Positions 19,790-29,818 of a stretch of 64,000 nt of DNA are shown piece by piece. The stretch's first letter is position 1. Every line of letters starts with the position of its first letter. Made by a program: the position numbers and the translations under genes. The stretch spans positions 248,001 to 312,000 of the forward strand of contig WSYJ01000075.1 in assembly GCA_020186115.1 (NCBI GenBank). The letters run 5' to 3'. The notes under the pieces are model-generated. The model did not search any database. It worked only from the letters and a program-made list of their open reading frames with translations, and was not told the DNA's origin. Origin of the DNA: Histomonas meleagridis (taxonomy: Eukaryota > Parabasalia > Tritrichomonadida > Dientamoebidae).

Positions 19790-20017
19790 TTTAATATCTT
19801 ATTACTTATAATTTAATGCCAATAAATTTTGTAAAAAATCTTAATACCACATTTTTATTCAAATTTTTATAATTTCAGAACAAATTATATTATTTTCTTT
19901 ATTATCATATAAATTTAATATATTTTATATATATCTTGCCACGTAGAACAAATATTATTAACTCACTTTTAAATTCAAAGTATTTATATATTTTTTTATT
20001 TATTTATATATAAAATT

Positions 20018-23000
20018 TTAGCAGAAATAACTAGGCTTTAATGAAGAATGAAACGGAGCCAACACTTCAGCCACTCCTTTCATCAAATTACTATCATGTA
20101 ATTCCCAAAAATCAGACAAAAACGTATTAATTATAGTTTCAAGTGATGAATCTATTTCTAACGCATCTATTAAAGCAGAAAATCCGTCAACAACAAATTG
20201 TTGTACTTCATCAAATATTATAGTTCCCATAATTATAGCACTTATAGCTTTAGCACCAGCTATTCGATTACTTAATGATTCCTTATCGAACAACATATTC
20301 TTAAACAATTCGATATATTCGGGAAGTTTTTCTTGTAAATTAAATGAAGTTTTTACTATAAATGTTAAAAGATGTGAAGCACTTTCTTGCACTTCAGAAT
20401 GGTTATGTTTTAATGATGGAATTATATATTTATCAATAATTTCTATAAATAATGTTTCGTTTACATAGAAAATTAAAGAAGAAATGAAAGATTCACTTAA
20501 TATTAATTGTATTGATTGAACTTGCCAATGAACATTTGTTAAATTTTGGAGAAGATTTATTAACATTTTATTTATAATTTCATTTATTCGCTCAATATTT
20601 AATGGCGTTATACATAATGAACCAATCCAATTAGAACTAATCAAAGAAAATAATGAAACTCGAAGAAGTTGTTCATCATCATTTTTGTTAACAATAAATT
20701 CACAATAATTCTTAAAATTATCAAAAAGATATCCACCAATTACTAATGTTGATAAATCTTGCATTTTAGCTAATAATGATAACCATCTAATTTTAAATTT
20801 AGTTGATTTATTCGATATTAATGATTCAAGAATATCTTTTGCATTTATTTCATTTCCACGCGTTTGATCATCATAAAAAAGATTCATCAATGAAATAAAA
20901 GCAAAAATCGTTGAATCTTTTGTTTGATTTAATTCTTCATGATTTGGTGACATTATTTCTTTAAATGAAGATATAAATTTCGGCTTTAAATATGGGATTT
21001 TATATCCAACATCTGTAAATATATCAGTTATTAATATAATGACTTTTTCCGATTTAGAAATATCTTCGTTAGAAATACATTGAAGAAAATATTCAAACAA
21101 AAATGTAAAACGTCGTGGATCAAATTCGGTTAATGAAGCTGAAAATGAAATGAGCCAAATGGAATGAAATTCTCGATCAACATTATATAATATTTCCGAA
21201 ACAAATGGAAAAATATATTCGCAACATTTGGTAATAAATTTAATACTTCGACTTTTTAACGAGCGTAAAACACCAGCAAAAATTTCAGCTGCTATAACTT
21301 GTTGTGCTGTTGTTGATGATATTCCAATTAATTCGGTAATAATTGGAAATATTTTTTTAATTAAATCAATTCCTAAAAATCGAAATAAAGATCTCCAAAA
21401 TACTACACGTAATTTGGAAAAACTTTCTTCTTTATGAATTTGTGCATTTACAAGATTTAAAATAAAGGTTTTAATTAAAGAAACATCATCGACAAGTGAA
21501 GTGAAAATTAAGTTGTGAATTTTTAAACGTTCGTCGATATCGTCATTGAAATATTGAGAGACCATTGAACCGTTTTCAAATTCTTCTCTTGTGAAAAAAT
21601 GAGGCTGTTTTTTGCATTGTTTTGGAAATGGTCGATCAATAAACTCAGCAAAATCATAATTATCATTTATAACTTCAGTAACCTTTGATTTTAATGGCCT
21701 AATTTCACGCGGAATTAAAATTTCTAACATTAAAGGAAAAATTTGTACAATTAAATCACGAATTGATATGTCATCAGTTGTTAAAATTGATAAAATAAAT
21801 GAATATATCGAACTATCAATTAATGGATTCTTTCCAATAAATGATGAACATACTAAAGCTACTGCATAACTTTGTACATCATGGGCTGGATATTTATGAT
21901 ATCTTGAAATTGCTTCTTTCGCAAGATAAAGTCGAATTTTATATGTTTCTTCAGATGGTAATCGTGGATCTCGAGGATCTAATTGATCGAAAAAAAGAAG
22001 AATTGCTTGTGTTAATTGTTGTGCTGTGTTTTCAGGAACTTCTTTTGAAAATTGTTTACAAACACTTATCGAAACATTAACTAAAAGTTCATACATTTGA
22101 AGGTTAACATCAAGATTTGGTATTGAACATGCAAGATAACAAAGACCAGAAATTTTTTCAAAATCATTTTCTTCTGAAGAAAGGAGCTGGCACTTTTCTT
22201 TCAATAAGCCAAAGAATTGTTTATGGAAAAGTGACAGCGCAGTTTGGAAAAGTGACACTGCTTCTTCTCTAATTTGTGAATATTGATGTGTTGCAAACTC
22301 GATAATTCTTGGTACTATATTTTTAGTTAAACCTGTTAAATATATTTGAGACGATGATTCTCTAATTCCATAAACATATAAAGCTTTATAATAAAGAATT
22401 TGTGGATTAAATGCATTTGAAAAATCATTTAAAACAGATAAATTTGATAATTCTTTCATTATTGTGTATTGATTTGTAATAATTGGCATATTAACAACAA
22501 TTGAACCACGTCCTTCGACAATCATTGAGCAAATGCTTAAAATTCTTTGTATTATTATTCTATGATAGTTATTAGATTCTAATTTTTCCAAAATGAAATT
22601 TGTAATTTCAATTAAATATTTTGATAATTGTGGAAATGTTTTCTTTGTAAGTTTTGGCGCAATTAATAATTCAGATTCATATTCACAACCAATATCTTCA
22701 GTTGAAACTACAACTAAAAGAATTTTCACAAAATTACGTGCCAATTTACATGCAACTACTTGAATTTCACGAAGTTCATCATCAAATAATTCTTTTAATT
22801 TCTGTATGAAGAAATCAAATACTTGTGAAACAAAATCAATAATTTCTTCAGATTGTACATGCCACTCGATTTTTATATCATTTATATTTAAGTTTCCTCT
22901 TTGTTTAGGGAATATTGGCTTAGTATAAAGTAGATTTTTTATTCCATTTTTAATTGATCTTATTACAGAATTTCGAATTTTTTTATTTTTATCTTTTAAT

Positions 23001-24817
23001 CCATTTATTAAAACATCTTTAATTTGCTCGAAATTATCAATGAAAAAATTTTTATTTCGTTTAACTAGATACATTAAAACATAATATGATTTAATATCAT
23101 TTGCATTAAAACTAATTTCTGAAAAAAATGGAATTGAATATTTTTCGAATCCAACAATTATAAACATTAAATGTGCTGGTAAATTTTGATAATGTTTCTG
23201 GAAAATTGATGAAATTTTCTTAGTAATTTCTTTAGTGGATGATCTAATAATGTCATATATAATTGATACAATAATTTGAGATTTATTCTTTAAATCATTT
23301 TCAGGTGTTTTTTCACAAAACCCAATAATTTTTTCCATCAATGTAATAATGAATTCTTCTCTTTCATTACCAAATGTACTTAAATTTAATAAAAGATTAA
23401 TAGCAGTAAAAACTTCTAATGTTTTATCGCCGTCTAAATAACTAATATCATCAATTACATTATTTTGAAACGTTTCCCATAATTCATCAATACAAATATT
23501 TGTACTACAAATAGTTGGAATTAATCCTTCTAATGAAGCATACGCAGCAAGTTTTAGATGTGGAAATTGTAATGAACTTTTTATAGCATTAAGAAGTGGA
23601 AAAATAGTAATTTCAGGTGAAAGTTGAACAAATATATTAATTTCTTGGATTTCTTGTTCTTCTTTATATTGCTCCATTAAAACTAAAGGTAAAAGCAATT
23701 GAACAAACCATTCATTATCTTCTTGTGTTAATAAATTAGTTGTATTCTTTCCTAATTTGACTTTTTTAGAAAATTGTTTTATTAATATGTTTAATAAAGC
23801 GATAGGCGCTTCTCTATCATCGGCTGAATTTGAGACTATTGAACATTTTGGTTTTATTAAATAAATTAATCTTTCTATATATTGCTTTGTTAAAACTTTA
23901 AAATTACTTGTTAAAAGTGTTACAATAATTTCGCAAAATGAAGTAAATAAACATGATAATGAAAGAAAATCATCAAAGAAAAATAAATATGAATCAGCAT
24001 GATAACACGTTAATTCTCCTGGTTTAGCTTCAACTAATGATTCAGGTGCACTAATGTAATTTGCAATTTTATTAAACATAAATGGAAGAATAAAATCCCA
24101 TGGAACATCATTGAAATTGTAGAACGATAGACGCGATAACATTGAAAAATATTGAAAATCAATGAGTTCGCTTTGAAAAAGTGTCCACAATTCAATGAAC
24201 AAATTGAGCCAAATTTGATGTTGCCCATGTTGAAGAGGAACAAATAATAAAAACAAGCATTGGCCTAAAACAAAACGTGTTTCTTGTGGGTTATACATTT
24301 TTTCCCATTCATGGAACATTTCAGAGGTCGATTCTTCTGTAAAATAATGTCGTGATGTTTTAATAAAATTTAAAAACGACATCTTAAACTTAGATGAATA
24401 TTTCTTCATTTTAACTTTTGAGTGAGATATGAAAATTTCATAAAATAAATTGTAAACTGTCCTCCAATTGATTGATAAGTTAAGATGCATTTTACGGAAA
24501 TCTATAATAGAATTGAAAAGATTACATGCCAGAGACATGAGATTGAGGTCATTTGTTGAAAAAATGAAATCTAAGAGAATTTTTGCAAGGTGTTCTATTT
24601 CAGATTCTGTAAATGTAAAAAATGAAAATGATGCATACGTATCAACAATATTAAACCAAAAGTCAATTGCAACGTCTGATTTTGATTTTATTGCTTTTGG
24701 CAATTTATCAAAAATTTGTGATTTCCAATCATTTTGTTCAGATGGAATTAAATCTTGGATAAAATTTGGTAAGACAGAAGCATTTGCTGCTGCCTTTTGA
24801 GCATTAATTAAGGACAT
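20018..24817 (-). CDS. PSME4: Proteasome activator PA200/Blm10 (PSME4)
   Basis: 1,599 residues of HEAT-like helices. The N-terminal third follows animal PA200: INWRTVYNLFYEIF, SRHYFTEESTSEMFHEWEKMYNP, WLNLFIELWTLFQ, LSRLSFYNFNDVPWDFILPFMFNKI. Further HEAT repeats fill the rest (KDKNKKIRNSVIRSIKNGI, YSQIREEAVSLFQTAL, HSEVQESASHLLTFIV). PA200/Blm10 caps the 20S proteasome and acts in nuclear proteolysis of acetylated histones and small peptides. The usual C-terminus is Tyr-Tyr-Ala (HbYX type); here it ends PSYFC, so the conserved penultimate Tyr is Phe. Length is a little below the human protein (~1,840). Starts at an ATG. Confidence 0.9.
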   Translation of the reverse strand: MSLINAQKAAANASVLPNFIQDLIPSEQNDWKSQIFDKLPKAIKSKSDVAIDFWFNIVDTYASFSFFTFTESEIEHLAKILLDFIFSTNDLNLMSLACNLFNSIIDFRKMHLNLSINWRTVYNLFYEIFISHSKVKMKKYSSKFKMSFLNFIKTSRHYFTEESTSEMFHEWEKMYNPQETRFVLGQCLFLLFVPLQHGQHQIWLNLFIELWTLFQSELIDFQYFSMLSRLSFYNFNDVPWDFILPFMFNKIANYISAPESLVEAKPGELTCYHADSYLFFFDDFLSLSCLFTSFCEIIVTLLTSNFKVLTKQYIERLIYLIKPKCSIVSNSADDREAPIALLNILIKQFSKKVKLGKNTTNLLTQEDNEWFVQLLLPLVLMEQYKEEQEIQEINIFVQLSPEITIFPLLNAIKSSLQFPHLKLAAYASLEGLIPTICSTNICIDELWETFQNNVIDDISYLDGDKTLEVFTAINLLLNLSTFGNEREEFIITLMEKIIGFCEKTPENDLKNKSQIIVSIIYDIIRSSTKEITKKISSIFQKHYQNLPAHLMFIIVGFEKYSIPFFSEISFNANDIKSYYVLMYLVKRNKNFFIDNFEQIKDVLINGLKDKNKKIRNSVIRSIKNGIKNLLYTKPIFPKQRGNLNINDIKIEWHVQSEEIIDFVSQVFDFFIQKLKELFDDELREIQVVACKLARNFVKILLVVVSTEDIGCEYESELLIAPKLTKKTFPQLSKYLIEITNFILEKLESNNYHRIIIQRILSICSMIVEGRGSIVVNMPIITNQYTIMKELSNLSVLNDFSNAFNPQILYYKALYVYGIRESSSQIYLTGLTKNIVPRIIEFATHQYSQIREEAVSLFQTALSLFHKQFFGLLKEKCQLLSSEENDFEKISGLCYLACSIPNLDVNLQMYELLVNVSISVCKQFSKEVPENTAQQLTQAILLFFDQLDPRDPRLPSEETYKIRLYLAKEAISRYHKYPAHDVQSYAVALVCSSFIGKNPLIDSSIYSFILSILTTDDISIRDLIVQIFPLMLEILIPREIRPLKSKVTEVINDNYDFAEFIDRPFPKQCKKQPHFFTREEFENGSMVSQYFNDDIDERLKIHNLIFTSLVDDVSLIKTFILNLVNAQIHKEESFSKLRVVFWRSLFRFLGIDLIKKIFPIITELIGISSTTAQQVIAAEIFAGVLRSLKSRSIKFITKCCEYIFPFVSEILYNVDREFHSIWLISFSASLTEFDPRRFTFLFEYFLQCISNEDISKSEKVIILITDIFTDVGYKIPYLKPKFISSFKEIMSPNHEELNQTKDSTIFAFISLMNLFYDDQTRGNEINAKDILESLISNKSTKFKIRWLSLLAKMQDLSTLVIGGYLFDNFKNYCEFIVNKNDDEQLLRVSLFSLISSNWIGSLCITPLNIERINEIINKMLINLLQNLTNVHWQVQSIQLILSESFISSLIFYVNETLFIEIIDKYIIPSLKHNHSEVQESASHLLTFIVKTSFNLQEKLPEYIELFKNMLFDKESLSNRIAGAKAISAIIMGTIIFDEVQQFVVDGFSALIDALEIDSSLETIINTFLSDFWELHDSNLMKGVAEVLAPFHSSLKPSYFC

Positions 24818-25133
24818 TCACAGACAAGGGATTTGGATTGGCGGATTAATCGACCGTTTAAGCTCATTTCCAAAAAATCGAGTGTTAAACAAGACAGAAA
24901 TAAATACAATCATTTCTTTAACAAATTATTTACATAGGATAAGACTTTGTTATGATAAACATCGATAAGTTACAATTAATTGAAATCAAATATTCATTTT
25001 TGCTAAATATATATGAAACCATAATTTTTTGTTTATTAAATTTTTCTTTTTCTTTAAAGTTTCTCTTATTAAAATATATTTCCATTTTAACAAAGCTATA
25101 ACTCAACCTTATAACAAAGGAGCCAACCTGCAA

Positions 25134-25201
25134 AACGGTTATCTTTAAGAAAAATGAATACGAAAAACGGCTTCAATCAAGAAACAAAAGACTAAACGGT
25201 T
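25134..25201. promoter_or_regulatory. Triple AACGG (Myb-like) sites upstream of eL29
   Basis: AACGGTT at 25134-25140, AACGG at 25166-25170 and AACGGTT at 25195-25201, all on the plus strand, 18-80 bp before the ATG. They fit the canonical Myb core (YAACNG) loosely; binding is inferred. Confidence 0.4.
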
Positions 25202-25218
25202 TTGACAGCCACATTCAA

Positions 25219-25398
25219 ATGGCCAAAAGAAGTAACACATCTGCACATAACAGAAGCCACCAATGGCACCGCAATGGTATCAAAAAGGCTAGAAATGTTC
25301 AACTTTGGTTCACAAAGGGTATGAACAGCAAATTCCTTCGTAATGTCAAACGTGCCAAGGCAGGCTTAAACAAGAAAAAGGAAGACAAACAAAACTAA
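25219..25398 (+). CDS. RPL29: 60S ribosomal protein eL29
   Basis: 59 residues (MAKRSNTSAHNRSHQWHRNGIKK…). The N-terminus matches eL29 everywhere (AKSKNHTxHNQxxKxHRNGIKKP), including HNRSHQWHRNGIKK; the last third is basic (KRAKAGLNKKKEDKQN). Large-subunit protein, cytosolic ribosome. Codon use is richer in C-ending codons than in flanking genes. Upstream, within 100 bp, are three copies of the Myb-like core AACGG (25134, 25166, 25195). The stop continues as TAAATAAA. Confidence 0.95.
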   Translation: MAKRSNTSAHNRSHQWHRNGIKKARNVQLWFTKGMNSKFLRNVKRAKAGLNKKKEDKQN

Positions 25399-25542
25399 AT
25401 AAACACGTATTTTCATTAATATACTTTTCCAAAATTTTATTCTAATCAAACAATGATTTTCATATGCATTACCATTTAATATTTTATCACTCAAATCAAA
25501 AGAATAACATTAAGTTCGACATTTCATTTTTTATATATAAAC

Positions 25543-27033
25543 TTATTTCTTCTTCTTCTTATCTTTATGCTTATGTTTTTCTTTCTCTGCTTTTTGTTGT
25601 AAAAACTGTCCAGACTTTATAGTTTCCATTTCCTGTGACGGCATGTTATTTGCTTTCTTATTAAATTGGAATCCCATGAATGCCAAATTAGCTATTTCAT
25701 CTTCATCATTTTGACCGAAGCAATTATCGTCATCCATTCTTTCCTCGAACTCGTCGAAGTTCTGTGTATCCATTTTACTATTTACGACAGGGATACAAGG
25801 AGATTGTGTGTTCATTAAATTGTCCCAATCAATTCCAGCAAAGAAGGGGTGCGCTTTTATACCTTCGAAATCTAATCTATCCTCAGGGTTACACAGTAAT
25901 TTCTTAATAAGGTCAATTGCTTCCCTTGACACCGGGGGGACGTTAGGGAACTTGAGCGCTTCACTCCACCGAATGATGCGCAAAGCGGTTCCGCGGTTTG
26001 TATCGGCGAGGAATGGGGGTGACCCAAAAAGCATTTCGTACATGATCGCGCCAAGTGACCAAAAGTCGACCTTATTCGTATATGGATGTTTTAAAAGGAC
26101 TTCTGGCGCAATGTAATCAGGTGTGCCTACAGTTGAACATACTTGATCACGTCGCTTCTTTTCTCGAGTTGTACGTTCTTGTAAAGGCTCATCTTTATTC
26201 TGCATAACATCTGTAAGCTCATCAATAAGTTGTACAAGTGGATCCGAATATCGTTCCATTTTTGTCGAAAGTCCGAAATCTGTAAGTCTGATATGTCCAT
26301 CTGTGGTTAGAAGAAGATTATCTGGTTTGATATCACGATGAATGAAACCAGTCTTATGGACATTGTGAATGGCAAGGAGAGTTTCTGCAATGAAGAAACG
26401 CGTTTCTGTTTCGGTAAGTATTCCACGTTTGATTAACAAGTTCATAAGATCACCGCCAGGGAGAAATTCCATAACAAGGTAAAGGTTACGAGAGTCGCTA
26501 AATGAATAATAGAGTTGAACACTCCATGGATTATCTGATTGTGTTAAAAAGTCTCTTTCGGCTAATGTGTTGATAATTTGACCTTTGGCAATGAGTTCAT
26601 TCTTACGAAGTATTTTCATTGCATATATTTCTTTGTCTTCTTTATCACGAACAACATAAACATCGCCAAATGCACCTCGACCAATAAGCTTAATTTTTTC
26701 GAATTGTGTGACACGAAGATTCCGCCGGCGGATGCGTTTTATGTTAGACTCGCCACGTGCAAATTCTGATTCAAGATTCTTTTTCTCTTTTTTGCTCATA
26801 TCACTTTGTTGAAGAATTTCTTTGAATTGACGATGCCTTTGCTTGCACTCACTACTTTCACGTAAAACATTTTGAAAATGTTGTTCTAAGAATAATTTTG
26901 TTATATCTGATTTTACTTGTGTTGCTCTTGAAGGACGACGATTACTGGAATCTTTGTTGCTTGCGAGCGTGGCTGGTTGTGGGAGCTCAGAACTTCCTGA
27001 TAGGGATGGTACTTTTGTAAATTGCTCGCTCAT
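25543..27033 (-). CDS. NDR/LATS-family AGC protein kinase
   Basis: 496 residues from the ATG at 27033 (a TTG nine bases upstream is unlikely). N-terminal helical Mob-binding region (~30-110: ITKLFLEQHFQNVLRES…FKEILQQSDMSKKEKKNLESEF). Kinase domain ~113-400: GRGAFGDVY, AMKILRK, HRDIKPDN, LTDFGLSTK, then the NDR-specific basic activation-segment insert (ERTTREKKRRDQ) and STVGTPDYIAPEV. The NDR kinases act with Mob in growth, polarity and cytokinesis (Hippo/MEN/SIN-type pathways). Unusual: the C-terminal hydrophobic motif, FxxYTY in NDR, reads FMGFQF, so the regulatory Thr is absent. The C-terminus is a Lys/His-rich tail. A TCAGTTG initiator and AACCGTT (27051) lie upstream. Confidence 0.92.
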   Translation of the reverse strand: MSEQFTKVPSLSGSSELPQPATLASNKDSSNRRPSRATQVKSDITKLFLEQHFQNVLRESSECKQRHRQFKEILQQSDMSKKEKKNLESEFARGESNIKRIRRRNLRVTQFEKIKLIGRGAFGDVYVVRDKEDKEIYAMKILRKNELIAKGQIINTLAERDFLTQSDNPWSVQLYYSFSDSRNLYLVMEFLPGGDLMNLLIKRGILTETETRFFIAETLLAIHNVHKTGFIHRDIKPDNLLLTTDGHIRLTDFGLSTKMERYSDPLVQLIDELTDVMQNKDEPLQERTTREKKRRDQVCSTVGTPDYIAPEVLLKHPYTNKVDFWSLGAIMYEMLFGSPPFLADTNRGTALRIIRWSEALKFPNVPPVSREAIDLIKKLLCNPEDRLDFEGIKAHPFFAGIDWDNLMNTQSPCIPVVNSKMDTQNFDEFEERMDDDNCFGQNDEDEIANLAFMGFQFNKKANNMPSQEMETIKSGQFLQQKAEKEKHKHKDKKKKK

Positions 27034-27906
27034 ATTATACAACTGAAATTAACCGTTATTATCCAATTCGTGAATGAAATACGTTTTTCTCCAAAATATC
27101 CAATATCAACTTTTATTTTTTTTGATAATTTCACGTAGGTGTTTTATAAGGTAATGAAATAATAAAAAAAATTATGAAGATATATGAATTTAATGAATGA
27201 TAAATAACTTTATATGAAAAGAATTATTAATTTGTTAACAAAATTATATTTACTTTTAAGATGTTATTCCAAAATTTATGAAATCATTTCGATATTGAGT
27301 TTTTATACCAATATATTTTTATTCTGTTCGATTTTTTGTCAATTAAGAAAATTCAACGCATAAAATTTTTGTATAATTAACAAAAAGTGATATTGTGATC
27401 ATTCAAAAACTGGTGTAAAATTTGAAAAAATGAATCTTTCATTTTGTAGAAAGAACATTGTGCACAATCATAAGTAAACTTTCTTAATAAATTTTTAATT
27501 TTGAATCCTTTTTGTAGTCTTATTAATGTTTATTTTTTGCATTAATATTATTGTTCAATCAAGATATTCAAATTTTATTTTTTATATAAATTTAAATCAC
27601 TATTTGGTCACTAAACATCGAAGCCAGCGTTAAAAATTTCAAATTGATTACTTTAAAAGAACGAGTCCATTCATTTCATATTAATTAAAATTCGTTAATT
27701 CTGCTCATGATTAAATAAATTTTTTTTTTATAATTTAATGAAATGGTGAGATTTCTTTCTTCGTGTTTTTCTTTTATGATTTTCATTTTTTTAATATATA
27801 AAATGCATAGACATTATATAAAATATAAAAATCTCATGAATTACATCAAAAGAAAAACAATATAAAGTATTATCAACAACAATTTTTATCCAAACAAATA
27901 TATATT
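27034..27906. other. Intergenic, AT-rich
   Basis: About 870 bp between the NDR 5' end and the 3' end of the GT-C-like gene. Apart from the promoter motifs next to 27040 no structure, repeat or RNA gene is evident. Confidence 0.6.
27040..27057 (-). promoter_or_regulatory. Initiator (TCAGTTG) and Myb-like AACGGTT of the NDR gene
   Basis: Minus strand: AACGGTT (27057-27051) is followed by TCAGTTG (27046-27040), whose A lies about 12 nt before the ATG. The pairing of both motifs in 18 bp suggests a core promoter. Confidence 0.45.
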
Positions 27907-29781
27907 TTAAACGTCAAGCAACTTATTTCTATAAATTACTCCTGATTGATCTCTATAAACCATTTCCCAATTTTCTAAATCGTCATTATTATATTCGACA
28001 GTTTTCTGTAATCCATTAAATTCTGCGAAGTATTTCACTATGTTTAACACCTTACTATTCCTCAATAAACAAGTTCTATTTTCGAAAGCTTGTCCATAAT
28101 TAAAACCTTCTCTTTCCAACACTGCCATATTCGACAGATACATTATTCTACCAGCACAAGTTGGAATTGGATTTAAAGCCACTTCATTTGATAAGAAGAC
28201 GTCATTTTTATTTGTGTTAGTTAAAACCCAATTAACAAAATCGAATTTACCCGACCAATTATTTGTTATATGGACAATTTGTTTTAAGCTCATAAGAGAA
28301 GATAGGAAGAAAAACAGAGTAACAACGAAAATGATTCCTAAGACAATACCTTTAGCTTCTTGATTTTCAATTTTTTTATAAATCCGTGTGACAATAGACA
28401 TATAATAAATCGAGCCAATTGTATATAGAAACGAATAAAATCCAAATATATTATAATCTTCATTATCTTGTAACTTAATGAAATTCAATGTAATAAATGT
28501 TAAGACAAATGCTTCGAAAAATCGAGTTTCAACAATTCCAAATAATATCCACCCAATAAATATTATAACGAATGGATAAATTCCGGAATTATTAAACCAA
28601 TATTTTAATATCGGAAAACTATCGCCACTTTCGACGTTTTGATGATAAATTCGTTCGAATTTTATTGACGAAAGAAAATTTTTATTATAATATCTACTTA
28701 GATTGATAAAAACAAATGATATTATTATCGAAATAAAAAGGTTTTTTGTTTGTCTTATAAACTTTTGATGGATACATTGAATGATGCAATAAAAAATGGA
28801 GAAAATTAATATAGAAATGAAACATTGATGCATTGTCGTAGGTAAAATTCCACCAATTAAAAACCCTGAAAAACGTAACAAATTTATCGAATCCTTATAA
28901 TTAAAACAACGAATCGATCGATATAAAAAATATAATACATTTGTTGATATTGCTAATGATAATATCATTTCACGTGAATTTAATATGATTTGGAAAAGTG
29001 GATTTAAACAATGTGTAGATGGAAAATCAGGACCAAGATCAGAAATATAATCAATCGTAGGACTCTTTGTTTGTGGAGAATATAAATATTTTATATATCC
29101 AATGCCACTATTAAATAATGGAAATAATATAACAATTGGTGATAACAAATTTGAAACACGAAATTCAGTACAAAATGATGATAATGAAAGAAATAATGAT
29201 TGAAGCAATAATGTGGTCGAATATACCATTGAGACTGTAACCCCACAACCACCAATTTTTAACATAGATACAAAATATGATGTAAGCCATCGAGTAACAA
29301 CTTGATTTCCATAATAATCTGGATGCTTAAAATGATAAAAAGATGTTTTCCCGCTATTACACCCATATGTAAATGATGATATTAATGATAAATCTTCATT
29401 AATAAACGTTGAGGAAATTGTAAGATAACTGGTTTTGGATAAAAAATATAATGGAAATGTAAAGACAACAACAATAATTGATAAAATTAATGGTGGACCT
29501 ACATCTAAGGTTTTCAATTTAATTACATATAGATCTTTCCGCCTTCTTCGAAGAAATAAGAAAATTGAACACATTATAAGTAAGATAGTATGTGCAACAA
29601 GATGGGCATAACAATTCCCAAAAATTTGAGAAAAAAAAGAATATATAAGAACTGAAGAACTAATTCCAAAACTTATCCCATTTGAGATGATAGTAAAGAA
29701 GTTGACCTCTCGGTGAAGAATTATAAGAGAAAATTCGAATCCAAACCATATTTGCGCTACATTAAGGAGTAACCAGAACAT
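27907..29781 (-). CDS. Polytopic membrane protein, GT-C glycosyltransferase-like
   Basis: 624 residues from the ATG at 29781 (MFWLLLNVAQ); an upstream in-frame GTG at 29805 is not a likely start. At least ten hydrophobic segments (e.g. FFTIISNGISFGISSSVLIYSFF, LILSIIVVVFTFPLYFL, LFISIIISFVFINL, FVIIFIGWILFGIV, LGIIFVVTLFFFLSSLM). The first large loop holds acidic NEDLSLISSF near ~130, where GT-C enzymes have their catalytic acid. The C-terminal domain (DFVNWVLTNTNKNDVFLSNE… GRIMYLSNMAVLEREGFNYGQAFENR) follows the pattern W…ENTpkdavfl…GR…G seen in predicted GT-C proteins. Probably ER or Golgi; donor and acceptor unknown. Divergent from the next gene with only 37 bp between ATGs. Confidence 0.65.
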   Translation of the reverse strand: MFWLLLNVAQIWFGFEFSLIILHREVNFFTIISNGISFGISSSVLIYSFFSQIFGNCYAHLVAHTILLIMCSIFLFLRRRRKDLYVIKLKTLDVGPPLILSIIVVVFTFPLYFLSKTSYLTISSTFINEDLSLISSFTYGCNSGKTSFYHFKHPDYYGNQVVTRWLTSYFVSMLKIGGCGVTVSMVYSTTLLLQSLFLSLSSFCTEFRVSNLLSPIVILFPLFNSGIGYIKYLYSPQTKSPTIDYISDLGPDFPSTHCLNPLFQIILNSREMILSLAISTNVLYFLYRSIRCFNYKDSINLLRFSGFLIGGILPTTMHQCFISILIFSIFYCIIQCIHQKFIRQTKNLFISIIISFVFINLSRYYNKNFLSSIKFERIYHQNVESGDSFPILKYWFNNSGIYPFVIIFIGWILFGIVETRFFEAFVLTFITLNFIKLQDNEDYNIFGFYSFLYTIGSIYYMSIVTRIYKKIENQEAKGIVLGIIFVVTLFFFLSSLMSLKQIVHITNNWSGKFDFVNWVLTNTNKNDVFLSNEVALNPIPTCAGRIMYLSNMAVLEREGFNYGQAFENRTCLLRNSKVLNIVKYFAEFNGLQKTVEYNNDDLENWEMVYRDQSGVIYRNKLLDV

Positions 29782-29818
29782 TTTATAACTTATCGTTCGG
29801 AGCACCCCGCGAAATCAT

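Noticed and set aside
29782-29805. GTG start of the GT-C-like protein
   Set aside because: Eukaryotic nuclear gene; ATG at 29781 is the first in-frame Met and begins the first membrane helix.
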